This document shows positions 54,464-61,536 of a DNA stretch of 61,536 bases, in pieces. Below the pieces are notes generated by a model. The model was not told where the DNA came from. It did not search any database and saw only the letters and a list, made by a program, of their open reading frames with translations. Both the position numbers and the translations under genes were made by a program. The stretch is taken from the NCBI GenBank assembly GCA_022841545.1, contig JALHRF010000005.1:1-61536 (forward strand), written 5' to 3'. The first letter of the stretch is position 1. Every line of letters begins with the position of its first letter. Source of the stretch: Bauldia sp. GTDB lineage: Bacteria > Pseudomonadota > Alphaproteobacteria > Rhizobiales > Kaistiaceae.

Positions 54464-55237
54464 ATGTCCGGGCCGGCCTGGCTGACGGCGCGGCCGGTGG
54501 CCCATCGGGGCTACCATGAACGCGACGCCGGCCGGATCGAGAACACGATCCCCGCGGCCGAAGCGGCGATCGCCCGCGGCTTCGCCATCGAATGCGACCT
54601 CCAGCTCACCCGGGACGACGTCGCGATCGTCTTCCACGACGACACCCTCGACCGGCTGACCGAGGCGACGGGGCCGGTCCAGGCGCGAACGCTGGCCGAG
54701 CTCAAGGCGATCCCGCTCCGCGGCACCGAGGCGCGCATCCCGACGCTCGACGAGTTCCTCGCCGCCGTCGGCGGCCGGGTCCCGATCTTCGCCGAACTCA
54801 AGAGCCGCTTCGACCACAACCGCCGCCTGGAGCAGGCCGCGGCGCCGCGCCTCAACGCCTATCAGGGCCCGCTTGCGGTCATGTCCTTCGATCCGGACTC
54901 GGTGCTTGCCCTGAAGAAGCTCGCCCCCGCGCTGCCCCGAGGCATGGTCGCCGACTGCTTCACCGACGCGGAGTGGGGTCCGATCCCGCCGCTCCGCAGG
55001 CTGGCGCTCCGGCACCTCGCCGCAGCAGCGACGGTGAGGCCGAGCTTCATCGCCTATGGCGTCCACGACCTTCCCGCGGATGCAGCACTTCTCCTTCGCC
55101 ACCTCGGCACCCCGCTCCTTGCCTGGACGGTGCGGACTGCAGCCGATCGGGCGACGGCCCGCCGCTATGCCGATCAGATCATCTTCGAGGGGTTCGACCC
55201 GGACGCTACGGGCACGGCCTGGGCGGAATTGGACTGA
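54464..55237 (+). CDS. Glycerophosphodiester phosphodiesterase (GDPD)
   Basis: 257 aa. GDPD signature: PVAHRGYHERDAGRIENTIP and FAIECDLQLTRDDVAIVFHDDTLDR, with the catalytic His pair and metal-binding Glu/Asp. Then FAELKSRFDHN, AVMSFDPDSVLALK and LLAWTVRTAADR. No signal peptide, so cytoplasmic hydrolysis of glycerophosphodiesters to glycerol-3-phosphate is likely. The start lies 3 bp after a palindromic element, which may shape its leader. Its end overlaps the convergent second EipB gene by 32 bp. Confidence 0.9.
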   Translation: MSGPAWLTARPVAHRGYHERDAGRIENTIPAAEAAIARGFAIECDLQLTRDDVAIVFHDDTLDRLTEATGPVQARTLAELKAIPLRGTEARIPTLDEFLAAVGGRVPIFAELKSRFDHNRRLEQAAAPRLNAYQGPLAVMSFDPDSVLALKKLAPALPRGMVADCFTDAEWGPIPPLRRLALRHLAAAATVRPSFIAYGVHDLPADAALLLRHLGTPLLAWTVRTAADRATARRYADQIIFEGFDPDATGTAWAELD

Positions 55238-56012
55238 ACTCGCTGAGCGTGAGGCTCATGGCCAAGTCGCCGAGATCGTAGACCGCGGCCTGGGCGAAAC
55301 CGTTCTCGTAGACCACCATCGAGGTCGAGAAGGCCGGGGTCTGCTCTCCACCCGAGCGGGGCGCAAAATAGCTCAGACCCATCCGCCAGCGCGCCATGTC
55401 CTCGAAGCCCAGGCCGGCGGCAAAGAGCGCATCGTCTTCGTTCTCGGAGCCGGCCCGGACCGACGTGATCAGCGCCGAGACAGTCCAGGCTTCCTCGCCC
55501 CCGTCGCTGCCGTCGTAGGTGCGGAACTCGCGGAAGGTCTCGCCCGCCTTGGCAGCGGCTATCGCGGCCTCAAGCATCGCAACCGGGAACAGGACTTTGC
55601 CCGGCAGGATCAGGTCGCGCTTCTCGGGTTCGGTCAGCGCGACCGAAACGCTGTCCGCGGCCAGGGTGGCGGCGCCGCTGGCGCGTTCGACCACCGTGTC
55701 AGCAAGCGTCGTGGTGACGTCGAACGTGAGGCTCTCGCTGGTCTCGCGGTGGCTCGACACCACCCGGAGCGGGAGGCTCATGCCGTCAGGACCGGCGATC
55801 TCCGCATCGAGTTCGGCCTCGGTTATCCAGGTGTCGCAATCGCGCTCGAGCGTCGCGGTCATCGTCCCGGCGATCGCCCCGAGGCCGTCCGACTTCGACG
55901 GATCCAGCCCGACCTCGTAGACCGCAAGCCCGGTCACCAGCGGCGCCTGGGCGGCAGCCGGCACCGAGAAAACACCTCCGGCAGCAAGAACCGCAAGCGA
56001 AACCCGTATCAT
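55206..56012 (-). CDS. EipB/DUF1849 periplasmic protein, copy 2
   Basis: 268 aa from ATG 56012, with AGGA 9 bp upstream (an alternative ATG is at 56021). Signal peptide (MIRVSLAVLAAGGVFSVPAA) then the DUF1849 domain: VTGLAVYEVGLDPSKSDG, TLERDCDTWITEAELD, KVLFPVAMLEAAIAAAKAGE and FREFRTYDGSDGGEEAW. Two cysteines (ERDCDTW and PPRPCP) keep the family's disulfide positions. It is clearly homologous to copy 1 but diverged, including a shorter C-terminus. It overlaps the convergent phosphodiesterase gene by 32 bp. Confidence 0.85.
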   Translation of the reverse strand: MIRVSLAVLAAGGVFSVPAAAQAPLVTGLAVYEVGLDPSKSDGLGAIAGTMTATLERDCDTWITEAELDAEIAGPDGMSLPLRVVSSHRETSESLTFDVTTTLADTVVERASGAATLAADSVSVALTEPEKRDLILPGKVLFPVAMLEAAIAAAKAGETFREFRTYDGSDGGEEAWTVSALITSVRAGSENEDDALFAAGLGFEDMARWRMGLSYFAPRSGGEQTPAFSTSMVVYENGFAQAAVYDLGDLAMSLTLSEFSPIPPRPCP

Positions 56013-56160
56013 CGCGTCCATTCCTGATTCTGCGTCTGCACCGGGTCTACTGGAGCGGGCAGCCGCGGCCAATTGCGTCGGTCACACCCCTGCACAAATT
56101 CCCCGCTCGCCTCCTATGTAGGGCCTGCGATAGTGGCGCAAGAAAGAAGGCGTGGGATCG

Positions 56161-57444
56161 GTGTCCGAATCCGGTGATGCAACGCTTCGGGTGGTGGCTT
56201 CGCTCCGCGACATCGCGCGCGCGGACTGGGAGGCCTGCGCCAATCCGGCGGCGTATGACGGCCCTGGCAATGGCATTGCCAGCAGTCGTTTGGTCGCGAG
56301 CCCGGAACCGGGCTGTGAGGATGGAACCATCGCCCGCGGGGCGGAGATCGCGGTCGAATACAACCCGTTCCTCTCCCACGACTTTCTCTCGGCGCTGGAG
56401 GAGTCGGGCTCGGCGACGCGCAAGACCGGCTGGCTCGGCCAACATCTCGTTCTCGACGGCCCCGACGGACGGGCCGCCGCCATTCTGCCTGCCTATCTCA
56501 AGTCGCATTCGATGGGCGAATACGTCTTCGACCACGCCTGGTCGGAGGCCTATGAACGGGCCGGCGGCCGCTACTACCCCAAGCTCCAGGTCGCGGTGCC
56601 GTTCACCCCGGTCACCGGACGGAAGCTCCTCGTCAGGCCCGGCCCCGACGCCGAGCGACACCGCCTGCTCCTTGCGCAGGGCATCACCACGCTCGCCCGC
56701 CGCCATGGCGTCTCCTCGGTCCATGCCACGTTCCTCCCGGAGGAGGAATGGGCCTTCCTCGCCGAGGCAGGGTTTCTCAAGCGCAACGACCAGCAGTTCC
56801 ATTTCGTCAACCGCGGCTACCGCGACTTCGAGGATTTCCTTGCCGCCCTCGCCTCGCGGAAACGGAAGGCGATCCGCCGCGAGCGCCGCGACGCGGTCGC
56901 GCCCGGCATCGAAATCGTCCGCCTCACCGGCGGCGACCTGACCGAGGCCGCGTGGGACGCCTTCTTCGCCTTCTACATGGACACGGGGTCGCGGAAGTGG
57001 GGACGGCCCTACCTCAACCGGACCTTCTTCTCGCTCCTCGGCGAGCGGATGGGCGATCGCGTGCTTCTGATGCTCGCCATGCGCGGCGGCCGGCCAGTCG
57101 CGGGCGCGCTCAATCTGATCGGGTCGCACGCCCTTTACGGTCGCTACTGGGGCGCGATCGAGGAACACCCCTTCCTCCATTTCGAGCTCTGCTACTACCA
57201 GGCGATCGAATGGGGCATCGCCCACGGCCTTGCCCGCGTCGAGGCGGGCGCCCAGGGCGAGCACAAGCTCGCCCGCGGTTACGAGCCGGTGAAGACCTAT
57301 TCCGCCCACTGGATCGCGGATCCGTCGTTCCGCCGGGCGGTCGCCAGCTACCTCGAGCAGGAACGCGCCCAGGTCACGCGCGACGTCGAGGTCCTCGGCG
57401 AGTACACGCCGTTCCGGAAGGGCGAGGCGCCGGAGGCGGAGTAA
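56161..57444 (+). CDS. GNAT-fold (DUF482/PF04339-type) protein with an in-frame insertion
   Basis: About 427 aa. Matches the peptidoglycan/FemAB-like acetyltransferase-fold family: FLSHDFLSALEESGSATRKT, AAILPAYLKSHSMGEYVFD, YYPKLQVAVPFTPVTGRKLL, LASRKRKAIRRERRDAV and ARGYEPVKTYSAHWI. Residues about 30-65 (DGPGNGIASSRLVASPEP and following) separate EACANPA from EYNPFLSHDF, which are near each other in relatives. That segment contains two palindromes, so it looks like an inserted element kept in frame. The start is GTG 56161 (AGAAGG 10 bp upstream); GTG 56152 is also in frame. Confidence 0.85.
   Translation: MSESGDATLRVVASLRDIARADWEACANPAAYDGPGNGIASSRLVASPEPGCEDGTIARGAEIAVEYNPFLSHDFLSALEESGSATRKTGWLGQHLVLDGPDGRAAAILPAYLKSHSMGEYVFDHAWSEAYERAGGRYYPKLQVAVPFTPVTGRKLLVRPGPDAERHRLLLAQGITTLARRHGVSSVHATFLPEEEWAFLAEAGFLKRNDQQFHFVNRGYRDFEDFLAALASRKRKAIRRERRDAVAPGIEIVRLTGGDLTEAAWDAFFAFYMDTGSRKWGRPYLNRTFFSLLGERMGDRVLLMLAMRGGRPVAGALNLIGSHALYGRYWGAIEEHPFLHFELCYYQAIEWGIAHGLARVEAGAQGEHKLARGYEPVKTYSAHWIADPSFRRAVASYLEQERAQVTRDVEVLGEYTPFRKGEAPEAE
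56264..56314. repeat. Palindromic insertion inside the GNAT-fold gene
   Basis: CTGGCAATG-G-CATTGCCAG (56264-56282) and AGCCCGG-AA-CCGGGCT (56299-56314) are adjacent stem-loops in the coding strand. They sit in the ~36-residue stretch that relatives appear to lack. The reading frame is intact. Confidence 0.5.
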
Positions 57445-57492
57445 GGGCCGTTTCCGGTGCTTCCACCCGCACCGCAAGTACGGAAATCGCCT

Positions 57493-57521
57493 GTGACGGG
57501 CGTCACCGCCACGGGTTGACT
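57493..57521 (+). promoter_or_regulatory. Palindrome next to a TTGACT -35-like box
   Basis: GTGACG-GG-CGTCAC (57493-57506) lies 9 bp before TTGACT (57516-57521), about 160 bp upstream of a small secreted-protein gene. It may be an operator/promoter pair; no clear -10 was found. Confidence 0.3.
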
Positions 57522-57681
57522 CCGGCCCAATGCGTTGATTCCGAAGGCCGCAATTGCCGGCGCCGCGCCGTACCACGCCCTCGCTAGTCCCGGCTCCCCG
57601 AAACCGACAGTCTCCGCGTCGAACCGGACGGGCGATCGCCCGCTCCCCCTAAGCCCCATCGAAGATATCAGGAGACTGACA

Positions 57682-57927
57682 ATGACCAGATCCAGGCTGA
57701 CCCGGATTGCCGGGATTGTCCTTGCGGCGGCAGTGGCCGCGCCCGCCTTCGCCGGCCAGGGCGAGATCACAACGATCCAGCCCGGCGCCTCCCCCGCCGG
57801 AACATCCGACGAGCCTTTCGCGCTGGTCGGCGGGGACTATGGCTCGCAGGGATTCCACCACGGCCTTCCCGAGACCAGCAGCGTGCCGGGCACCGAACCC
57901 GTCGGCGGCGATGAACTGACCGACTGA
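57682..57927 (+). CDS. Small secreted protein, unrecognised
   Basis: 81 aa. Signal peptide MTRSRLTRIAGIVLAAAVAA with a likely cut after AFA. The mature part is about 57 residues, low in secondary structure and rich in Gly, Ser, Pro and acidic residues (GASPAGTSDEPFALVGGDYG, ending GGDELTD). No domain recognised. AGGAG lies 7 bp before ATG 57682, which supports translation; a longer upstream frame has no leader. It lies 140 bp before the HIT gene. Confidence 0.6.
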   Translation: MTRSRLTRIAGIVLAAAVAAPAFAGQGEITTIQPGASPAGTSDEPFALVGGDYGSQGFHHGLPETSSVPGTEPVGGDELTD

Positions 57928-58067
57928 CCCCACAAAGCCGACCGTCCCGGACCTGCATCGCGTGAGTCCGGGGCGGGGTCCGCACCGGCCGCGCCGCCCG
58001 ACTCCCCGCGTGACACGGCGGCCCCGAACCGGCATCTTCTGCGTGATCGAGCAGCGGGACCAGGGCC

Positions 58068-58508
58068 ATGGTGCAGACCTACGACGACCAGAACATCTTC
58101 GCGAAGATCCTCCGCGGCGAAATTCCGTCGCAGCGGGTCTATGAAGACGACCACGTTGTCGCCTTCATGGACGTAATGCCCCAGGGGAAGGGCCACACCC
58201 TCGTCGTCCCGCGCCAGCCTTCCCGCAATCTCCTCGACGCCGACCCGGCGACGCTCGGCCCGCTCGTGCGCGCCGTGCAGCTCGTGTCGCAGGCGGCGAT
58301 GCGCGCCTTCGCCGCCGACGGCGTCACCATCACCCAGTTCAACGAGGCGCCTGCCGGACAGTCCGTCTACCACCTCCACGTCCACGTGATCCCGCGCTTC
58401 GACGGCGTCCCGCTCAAGCCGCATACGGGCAAGATGGAGGATCAGGCGGTGCTTGCGGAAAACGCCGAAAAGCTCCGCAAGGCGATCGCGGCGCACGCGC
58501 CGAGCTAG
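58068..58508 (+). CDS. HIT-family hydrolase (HinT-like)
   Basis: 146 aa. Histidine triad in YHLHVHVIPRFDG (HxHxH). It starts with the family's DDQNIFAKILRGEIPSQRVY and includes DVMPQGKGHTLVVPR and FNEAPAGQSVYHLH. HinT-like enzymes hydrolyse adenosine phosphoramidates and acyl-adenylates. No operon partner is evident. It converges on the secreted protein gene after a 71-bp gap. Confidence 0.93.
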   Translation: MVQTYDDQNIFAKILRGEIPSQRVYEDDHVVAFMDVMPQGKGHTLVVPRQPSRNLLDADPATLGPLVRAVQLVSQAAMRAFAADGVTITQFNEAPAGQSVYHLHVHVIPRFDGVPLKPHTGKMEDQAVLAENAEKLRKAIAAHAPS

Positions 58509-58579
58509 GACCCGGGAGCGAGCCCCTCGGGGGGGGCCACGGTCGACCAGGCGGCAGCTTGCCCCGTACAACCGGCCGC

Positions 58580-59287
58580 TCAGTTTCGGCGCTGGTACGA
58601 GTTCTGCAATTCGTCCTGGATCAGATAGGCCTCGCCGCTCGCCGTGAGCTGCATCTCGGTGTCGAGGACGCGGGCCGCATAGCTCCAGCCGCGCGGCAGC
58701 TTCAGCCGCTCGCCCAGCCCGGCCAGGTCGTCCATCGCCAGATCCTTGTCGACGATCTCGGCGAAGGTCTGCATCACGTAGACGTTCCCGTTGTCGTCGG
58801 TGATCTCGTAGACCGGCTTGCCGGCATCGTAGATGTAGGTGGTGTCGCGGTTGATCGTCTTCTCGGAATAGGGCCGGCTGCCGAAGAGGATGTCGCGGAA
58901 CGGAAGGGACAGCGTCGCGCGCTGCGTCGCCGCGAGCCCGTCGAACACCTTCGTCTCGCCGTCCTTCGTCTCCCCGGAACCGATGATCCGGTCCATCACC
59001 CAGAAGCGCGGCCCGTTCATCACCACTTCCTCGGCGCCGAGCTCCTTGGCGAGCGCCTTCGGATCGATAGCGTCCCAGACCTCCGGGGGACAATCGTTCT
59101 GCCCAAGGGTGTTGTAGACCTCGAGATTGAACGAGATGCCGTCGCGGTAGACCGGGATGATCTCGCAATAGCGCGTGCCGCGAAGGTCCGCCGGAACATT
59201 CTTGGCCGGCGCATCCTGGGCGGACGCAAGTTGGCTGCAGGTTACCTGAAGGGCCGCGGCAAGCACGGCAAGCCCGAGAATGCGCAT
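58580..59287 (-). CDS. Conserved secreted protein of unknown function
   Basis: 235 aa from ATG 59287 (GGGAGGAT 7 bp upstream). Signal peptide to about residue 23 (MRILGLAVLAAALQVTCSQL). The mature protein has two cysteines (TRYCEIIPVYRDG, LGQNDCPPEVWDAI), then an alpha/beta segment (PRFWVMDRIIGSGETKDG), repeated aromatic strands (TTYIYDAGKPVYEITDDNGN) and a helical end. Its pattern of Cys, W and D residues looks like a conserved proteobacterial secreted family, but I can assign no role. Nothing in the neighbourhood suggests one. Confidence 0.7.
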   Translation of the reverse strand: MRILGLAVLAAALQVTCSQLASAQDAPAKNVPADLRGTRYCEIIPVYRDGISFNLEVYNTLGQNDCPPEVWDAIDPKALAKELGAEEVVMNGPRFWVMDRIIGSGETKDGETKVFDGLAATQRATLSLPFRDILFGSRPYSEKTINRDTTYIYDAGKPVYEITDDNGNVYVMQTFAEIVDKDLAMDDLAGLGERLKLPRGWSYAARVLDTEMQLTASGEAYLIQDELQNSYQRRN

Positions 59288-59416
59288 TGAATATCCTCCC
59301 ACACCGCAACGCCGCCGACGTGCGGACGATTGGCGTGAGCGCCCGCAGCGTTAAGCACGGTAGCGAGGGCAGCGCCGCTGTGCGAGCGCTAGCCGCAGCT
59401 ATGATGGAGCACCTGC

Positions 59417-59450
59417 CAACAAAAAGGCGGCCCCGAAGGGCCGCCTTGAA
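59417..59450 (-). terminator. Intrinsic terminator of clpA
   Basis: On the minus strand a 10-bp stem (AAGGCGGCCC/GGGCCGCCTT) with a UUCG loop is followed by TTTGTT, a few bases after the clpA stop. A textbook rho-independent terminator, the clearest one in the window. Confidence 0.9.
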
Positions 59451-59452
59451 CC

Positions 59453-61536
59453 TCAGTTCGTCTTGAGCGGCACCTTGGGCACCAGCCCGCGCGTGACGCC
59501 GCCCGGCGGCTTGCCGGCGGGGGGCGCCGGCTTCTTCGCCGCCTGCACCGGACGCCGGCGACGCGGCCGTTTGGGCTTCGGCAGCGGCTCGGGCTTCGGC
59601 TTCACCGGGCCGTCTTCGAGCGCCTCGAGATTGAGGCCGTCGCCGCCTTCCTTGACGGTGATCCGGACCGTGCCGCCCTTCTGGAGCTTGCCGAACAGCA
59701 CCTCGTCAGCGAGCGGCTGCTTGATGTGCTCCTGGATGACGCGGCCGAGCGGACGGGCGCCCATCCGGCTGTCGTAGCCCTTCTCGGCCAGCCAGGTGAT
59801 CGCCTCCTCCGAGAGATCGAAGGTGACGCCGCGATCGGCGAGCTGCGCCTCGAGCTGGAGCACGAACTTCTGCACCACCTGGTGCACGACTTCCGGCGGC
59901 AGGTTGCCGAACGGCACGATCGCGTCGAGCCGGTTCCGGAACTCGGGCGTGAACAGGCGGTTGATCGCCTCCTGGTCGTCGCTGTCGCGCTCCGACTTGC
60001 CGAAGCCGATCGCCGGCCGCGCCAGGTCCGCCGCGCCGGCATTGGTGGTCATGATCAGGATGACGTTCCTGAAATCGACCTGCTTGCCGTTGTGGTCGGT
60101 GAGCTTGCCGTGGTCCATCACCTGGAGAAGGATGTTGAAGAGGTCCGGATGCGCCTTCTCGATTTCGTCGAGGAGGAGGACGCAATGCGGATGCTGGTCG
60201 ACGCCGTCGGTGAGGAGGCCGCCCTGGTCGAAGCCGACATAGCCGGGAGGGGCGCCGATCAGCCGCGATACGGTGTGGCGCTCCATGTATTCCGACATGT
60301 CGAAGCGGATCAGCTCGACGCCGAGCGAAGCCGCGAGCTGGCGGGCCACCTCGGTCTTGCCGACGCCGGTCGGGCCCGAGAACAGGTAGGAGCCGATCGG
60401 CTTCTCCGGCTCGCGGAGCCCGGCGCGGGCGAGCTTGATCGCCGATGCGACCCGCTCGATCGCCTTCTCCTGGCCGTAGACGACGCGGCGGAGCGTCGTG
60501 TCGAGATGCTTCAGCACCTCGGCATCGTCCTTCGACACCGACTTCGGCGGGATGCGGGCCATGGTCGCGATGGTGCCCTCGATCTCCTTCACCCCGATCG
60601 TCTTCTTCCGCTTCGATTCCGGCAGGAGCATCTGCGAGGCGCCGGTCTCGTCGATCACGTCGATCGCCTTGTCGGGGAGCTTGCGGTCATGGATGTGCCG
60701 CGCCGAGAGCTCCACGGCACTCCGGATCGCATCGTTGGTGTAGCGGACGCGGTGGTACTCCTCGAAATAGGGCTTGAGGCCCTTGAGGATCTCGATCGCA
60801 TCCGGGATCGTCGGCTCGTTGACGTCGATCTTCTGGAATCGGCGGACGAGCGCCCGGTCCTTCTCGAAGAACTGCCGGTACTCCTTGTAGGTGGTCGAGC
60901 CGATGCAGCGGATCGTGCCCGACGCCAGCGCCGGCTTGAGCAGGTTCGAGGCGTCCATCGCCCCGCCCGAGGTGGCGCCCGCGCCGATCACGGTGTGGAT
61001 CTCGTCGATGAACATGATCGCACCGGGGAACTCCTCGATCTCCTTGATCACCTGCTTGAGGCGCTCCTCGAAGTCGCCACGATAGCGGGTGCCGGCGAGC
61101 AGCGTGCCCATGTCGAGCGAGAACACCGTGGAATCCCTGAGCACCTCCGGCACGTCGCCGTCGACGATGCGCTTGGCGAGGCCCTCGGCGATTGCCGTCT
61201 TGCCGACGCCGGGATCGCCGACGAAGAGCGGGTTGTTCTTCTGCCGGCGGCAGAGCACCTGGATGGTGCGGCTGATCTCGGCGTCGCGGCCGATCAGCGG
61301 ATCGATCCGGCCCTTCTTCGCCTTCTCGTTGAGGTTGACGCAATAGGCGTCGAGCGCGTCGGCCTTCTTCTTCGAATCGTCCCGGCCCTCGTTGGTCGCC
61401 GCATCCTCGTCGACGCCCCGCACCGGCCGCGCCTCCGACATCCCCGCCCGCTTGGCGATGCCGTGGCTGATGTAGTTGACCGCGTCGTAGCGGGTCATGT
61501 CCTGCTCCTGCAGGAAATAAGCGGCGTGGCTCTCGC
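59453..61536 (-). CDS. clpA: ATP-dependent Clp protease ATP-binding subunit ClpA (partial)
   Basis: Unfoldase partner of ClpP. The 5' end lies beyond the window: the frame is open to the edge, with the ClpA motif [20 protein letters not shown] spanning the first Met seen. D1 domain: Walker [15 protein letters not shown] and Walker [13 protein letters not shown]2 domain: [25 protein letters not shown], and the ClpA/B C-terminal region with [15 protein letters not shown]. The tail is Pro/Lys-rich ([20 protein letters not shown]). Only the part from about the end of the N-domain onward is present. Confidence 0.96.
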   Translation of the reverse strand, partial: ESHAAYFLQEQDMTRYDAVNYISHGIAKRAGMSEARPVRGVDEDAATNEGRDDSKKKADALDAYCVNLNEKAKKGRIDPLIGRDAEISRTIQVLCRRQKNNPLFVGDPGVGKTAIAEGLAKRIVDGDVPEVLRDSTVFSLDMGTLLAGTRYRGDFEERLKQVIKEIEEFPGAIMFIDEIHTVIGAGATSGGAMDASNLLKPALASGTIRCIGSTTYKEYRQFFEKDRALVRRFQKIDVNEPTIPDAIEILKGLKPYFEEYHRVRYTNDAIRSAVELSARHIHDRKLPDKAIDVIDETGASQMLLPESKRKKTIGVKEIEGTIATMARIPPKSVSKDDAEVLKHLDTTLRRVVYGQEKAIERVASAIKLARAGLREPEKPIGSYLFSGPTGVGKTEVARQLAASLGVELIRFDMSEYMERHTVSRLIGAPPGYVGFDQGGLLTDGVDQHPHCVLLLDEIEKAHPDLFNILLQVMDHGKLTDHNGKQVDFRNVILIMTTNAGAADLARPAIGFGKSERDSDDQEAINRLFTPEFRNRLDAIVPFGNLPPEVVHQVVQKFVLQLEAQLADRGVTFDLSEEAITWLAEKGYDSRMGARPLGRVIQEHIKQPLADEVLFGKLQKGGTVRITVKEGGDGLNLEALEDGPVKPKPEPLPKPKRPRRRRPVQAAKKPAPPAGKPPGGVTRGLVPKVPLKTN

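Noticed and set aside
1..61536. tRNA genes, rRNA, CRISPR arrays, prophage or transposase genes
   Set aside because: No tRNA T-arm pattern with matching acceptor stem, no regularly spaced direct repeats and no integrase or transposase motifs were found on reading.

Overview
This 61.5 kb window is chromosomal DNA from a GC-rich alphaproteobacterium, most likely of the order Hyphomicrobiales (Rhizobiales). The evidence is gene order and family content: purF next to a short-chain dehydrogenase, dnaB and alr; rpsF-rpsR-DUF2232-rplI; fabD-fabG-acpP-fabF-mltG-yicC-gmk; lptF-lptG-lptD-surA-pdxA-rsmA; pepA with holC; tmk-holB-metG-tatD; hdaA-perM-phosphatidyltransferase opposite purM-purN; and two DUF1849/EipB periplasmic proteins. 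I saw no tRNA, rRNA, CRISPR array, prophage or transposase. I cannot assign a genus.

Layout. 0-5.7 kb: end of cvpA, purF and an SDR converge on dnaB-SRPBCC-alr. 5.9-11.8 kb: cfa and the S6/S18/DUF2232/L9 ribosomal block, with two decayed genes (a cpdB remnant and a VasI-like remnant). 11.9-18.5 kb: fatty-acid synthesis, then mltG, yicC and gmk. 18.5-26.1 kb: a minus-strand outer-membrane biogenesis operon, lptF-lptG-lptD-surA-pdxA-rsmA, made compact by 4-bp overlaps. 26.3-29 kb: a GT2-GtrA fusion coupled to an ArnT-like GT39 enzyme. 29.1-32.2 kb: pepA and holC, split by an AT-rich island with two unrecognised genes. 32-49 kb: ABC-F, rlpA, D,D-carboxypeptidase, tmk-holB-metG-tatD-MBL, mazG, hdaA-perM-phosphatidyltransferase, purM-purN and a molybdopterin oxidoreductase. 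49.2-59.4 kb: a more plastic segment with palindromic repeats, a hairpin cluster that may be an RNA, a VapBC module, serS, a YbjN-like protein, two EipB paralogues, RidA, a glycerophosphodiesterase, an acyltransferase-fold protein with an in-frame palindromic insertion, and a HIT protein. The window ends inside clpA.

Functional picture. Most genes are core: replication (dnaB, holB, holC, hdaA), purines (purF, purM, purN), envelope (alr, D,D-carboxypeptidase, mltG, rlpA, lpt genes, surA, EipB), lipids (fab genes, cfa, phosphatidyltransferase) and translation (S6, S18, L9, metG, serS, rsmA). The points of most interest are: the low-GC two-gene insertion between pepA and holC; an ordered set of stem-loops with repeated loop sequences upstream of vapBC; gene ends placed inside palindromes (SDR/alr and vapC/serS); an in-frame palindrome-bearing insertion in the GNAT-fold gene; and a D,D-carboxypeptidase whose KTG box lacks the lysine.
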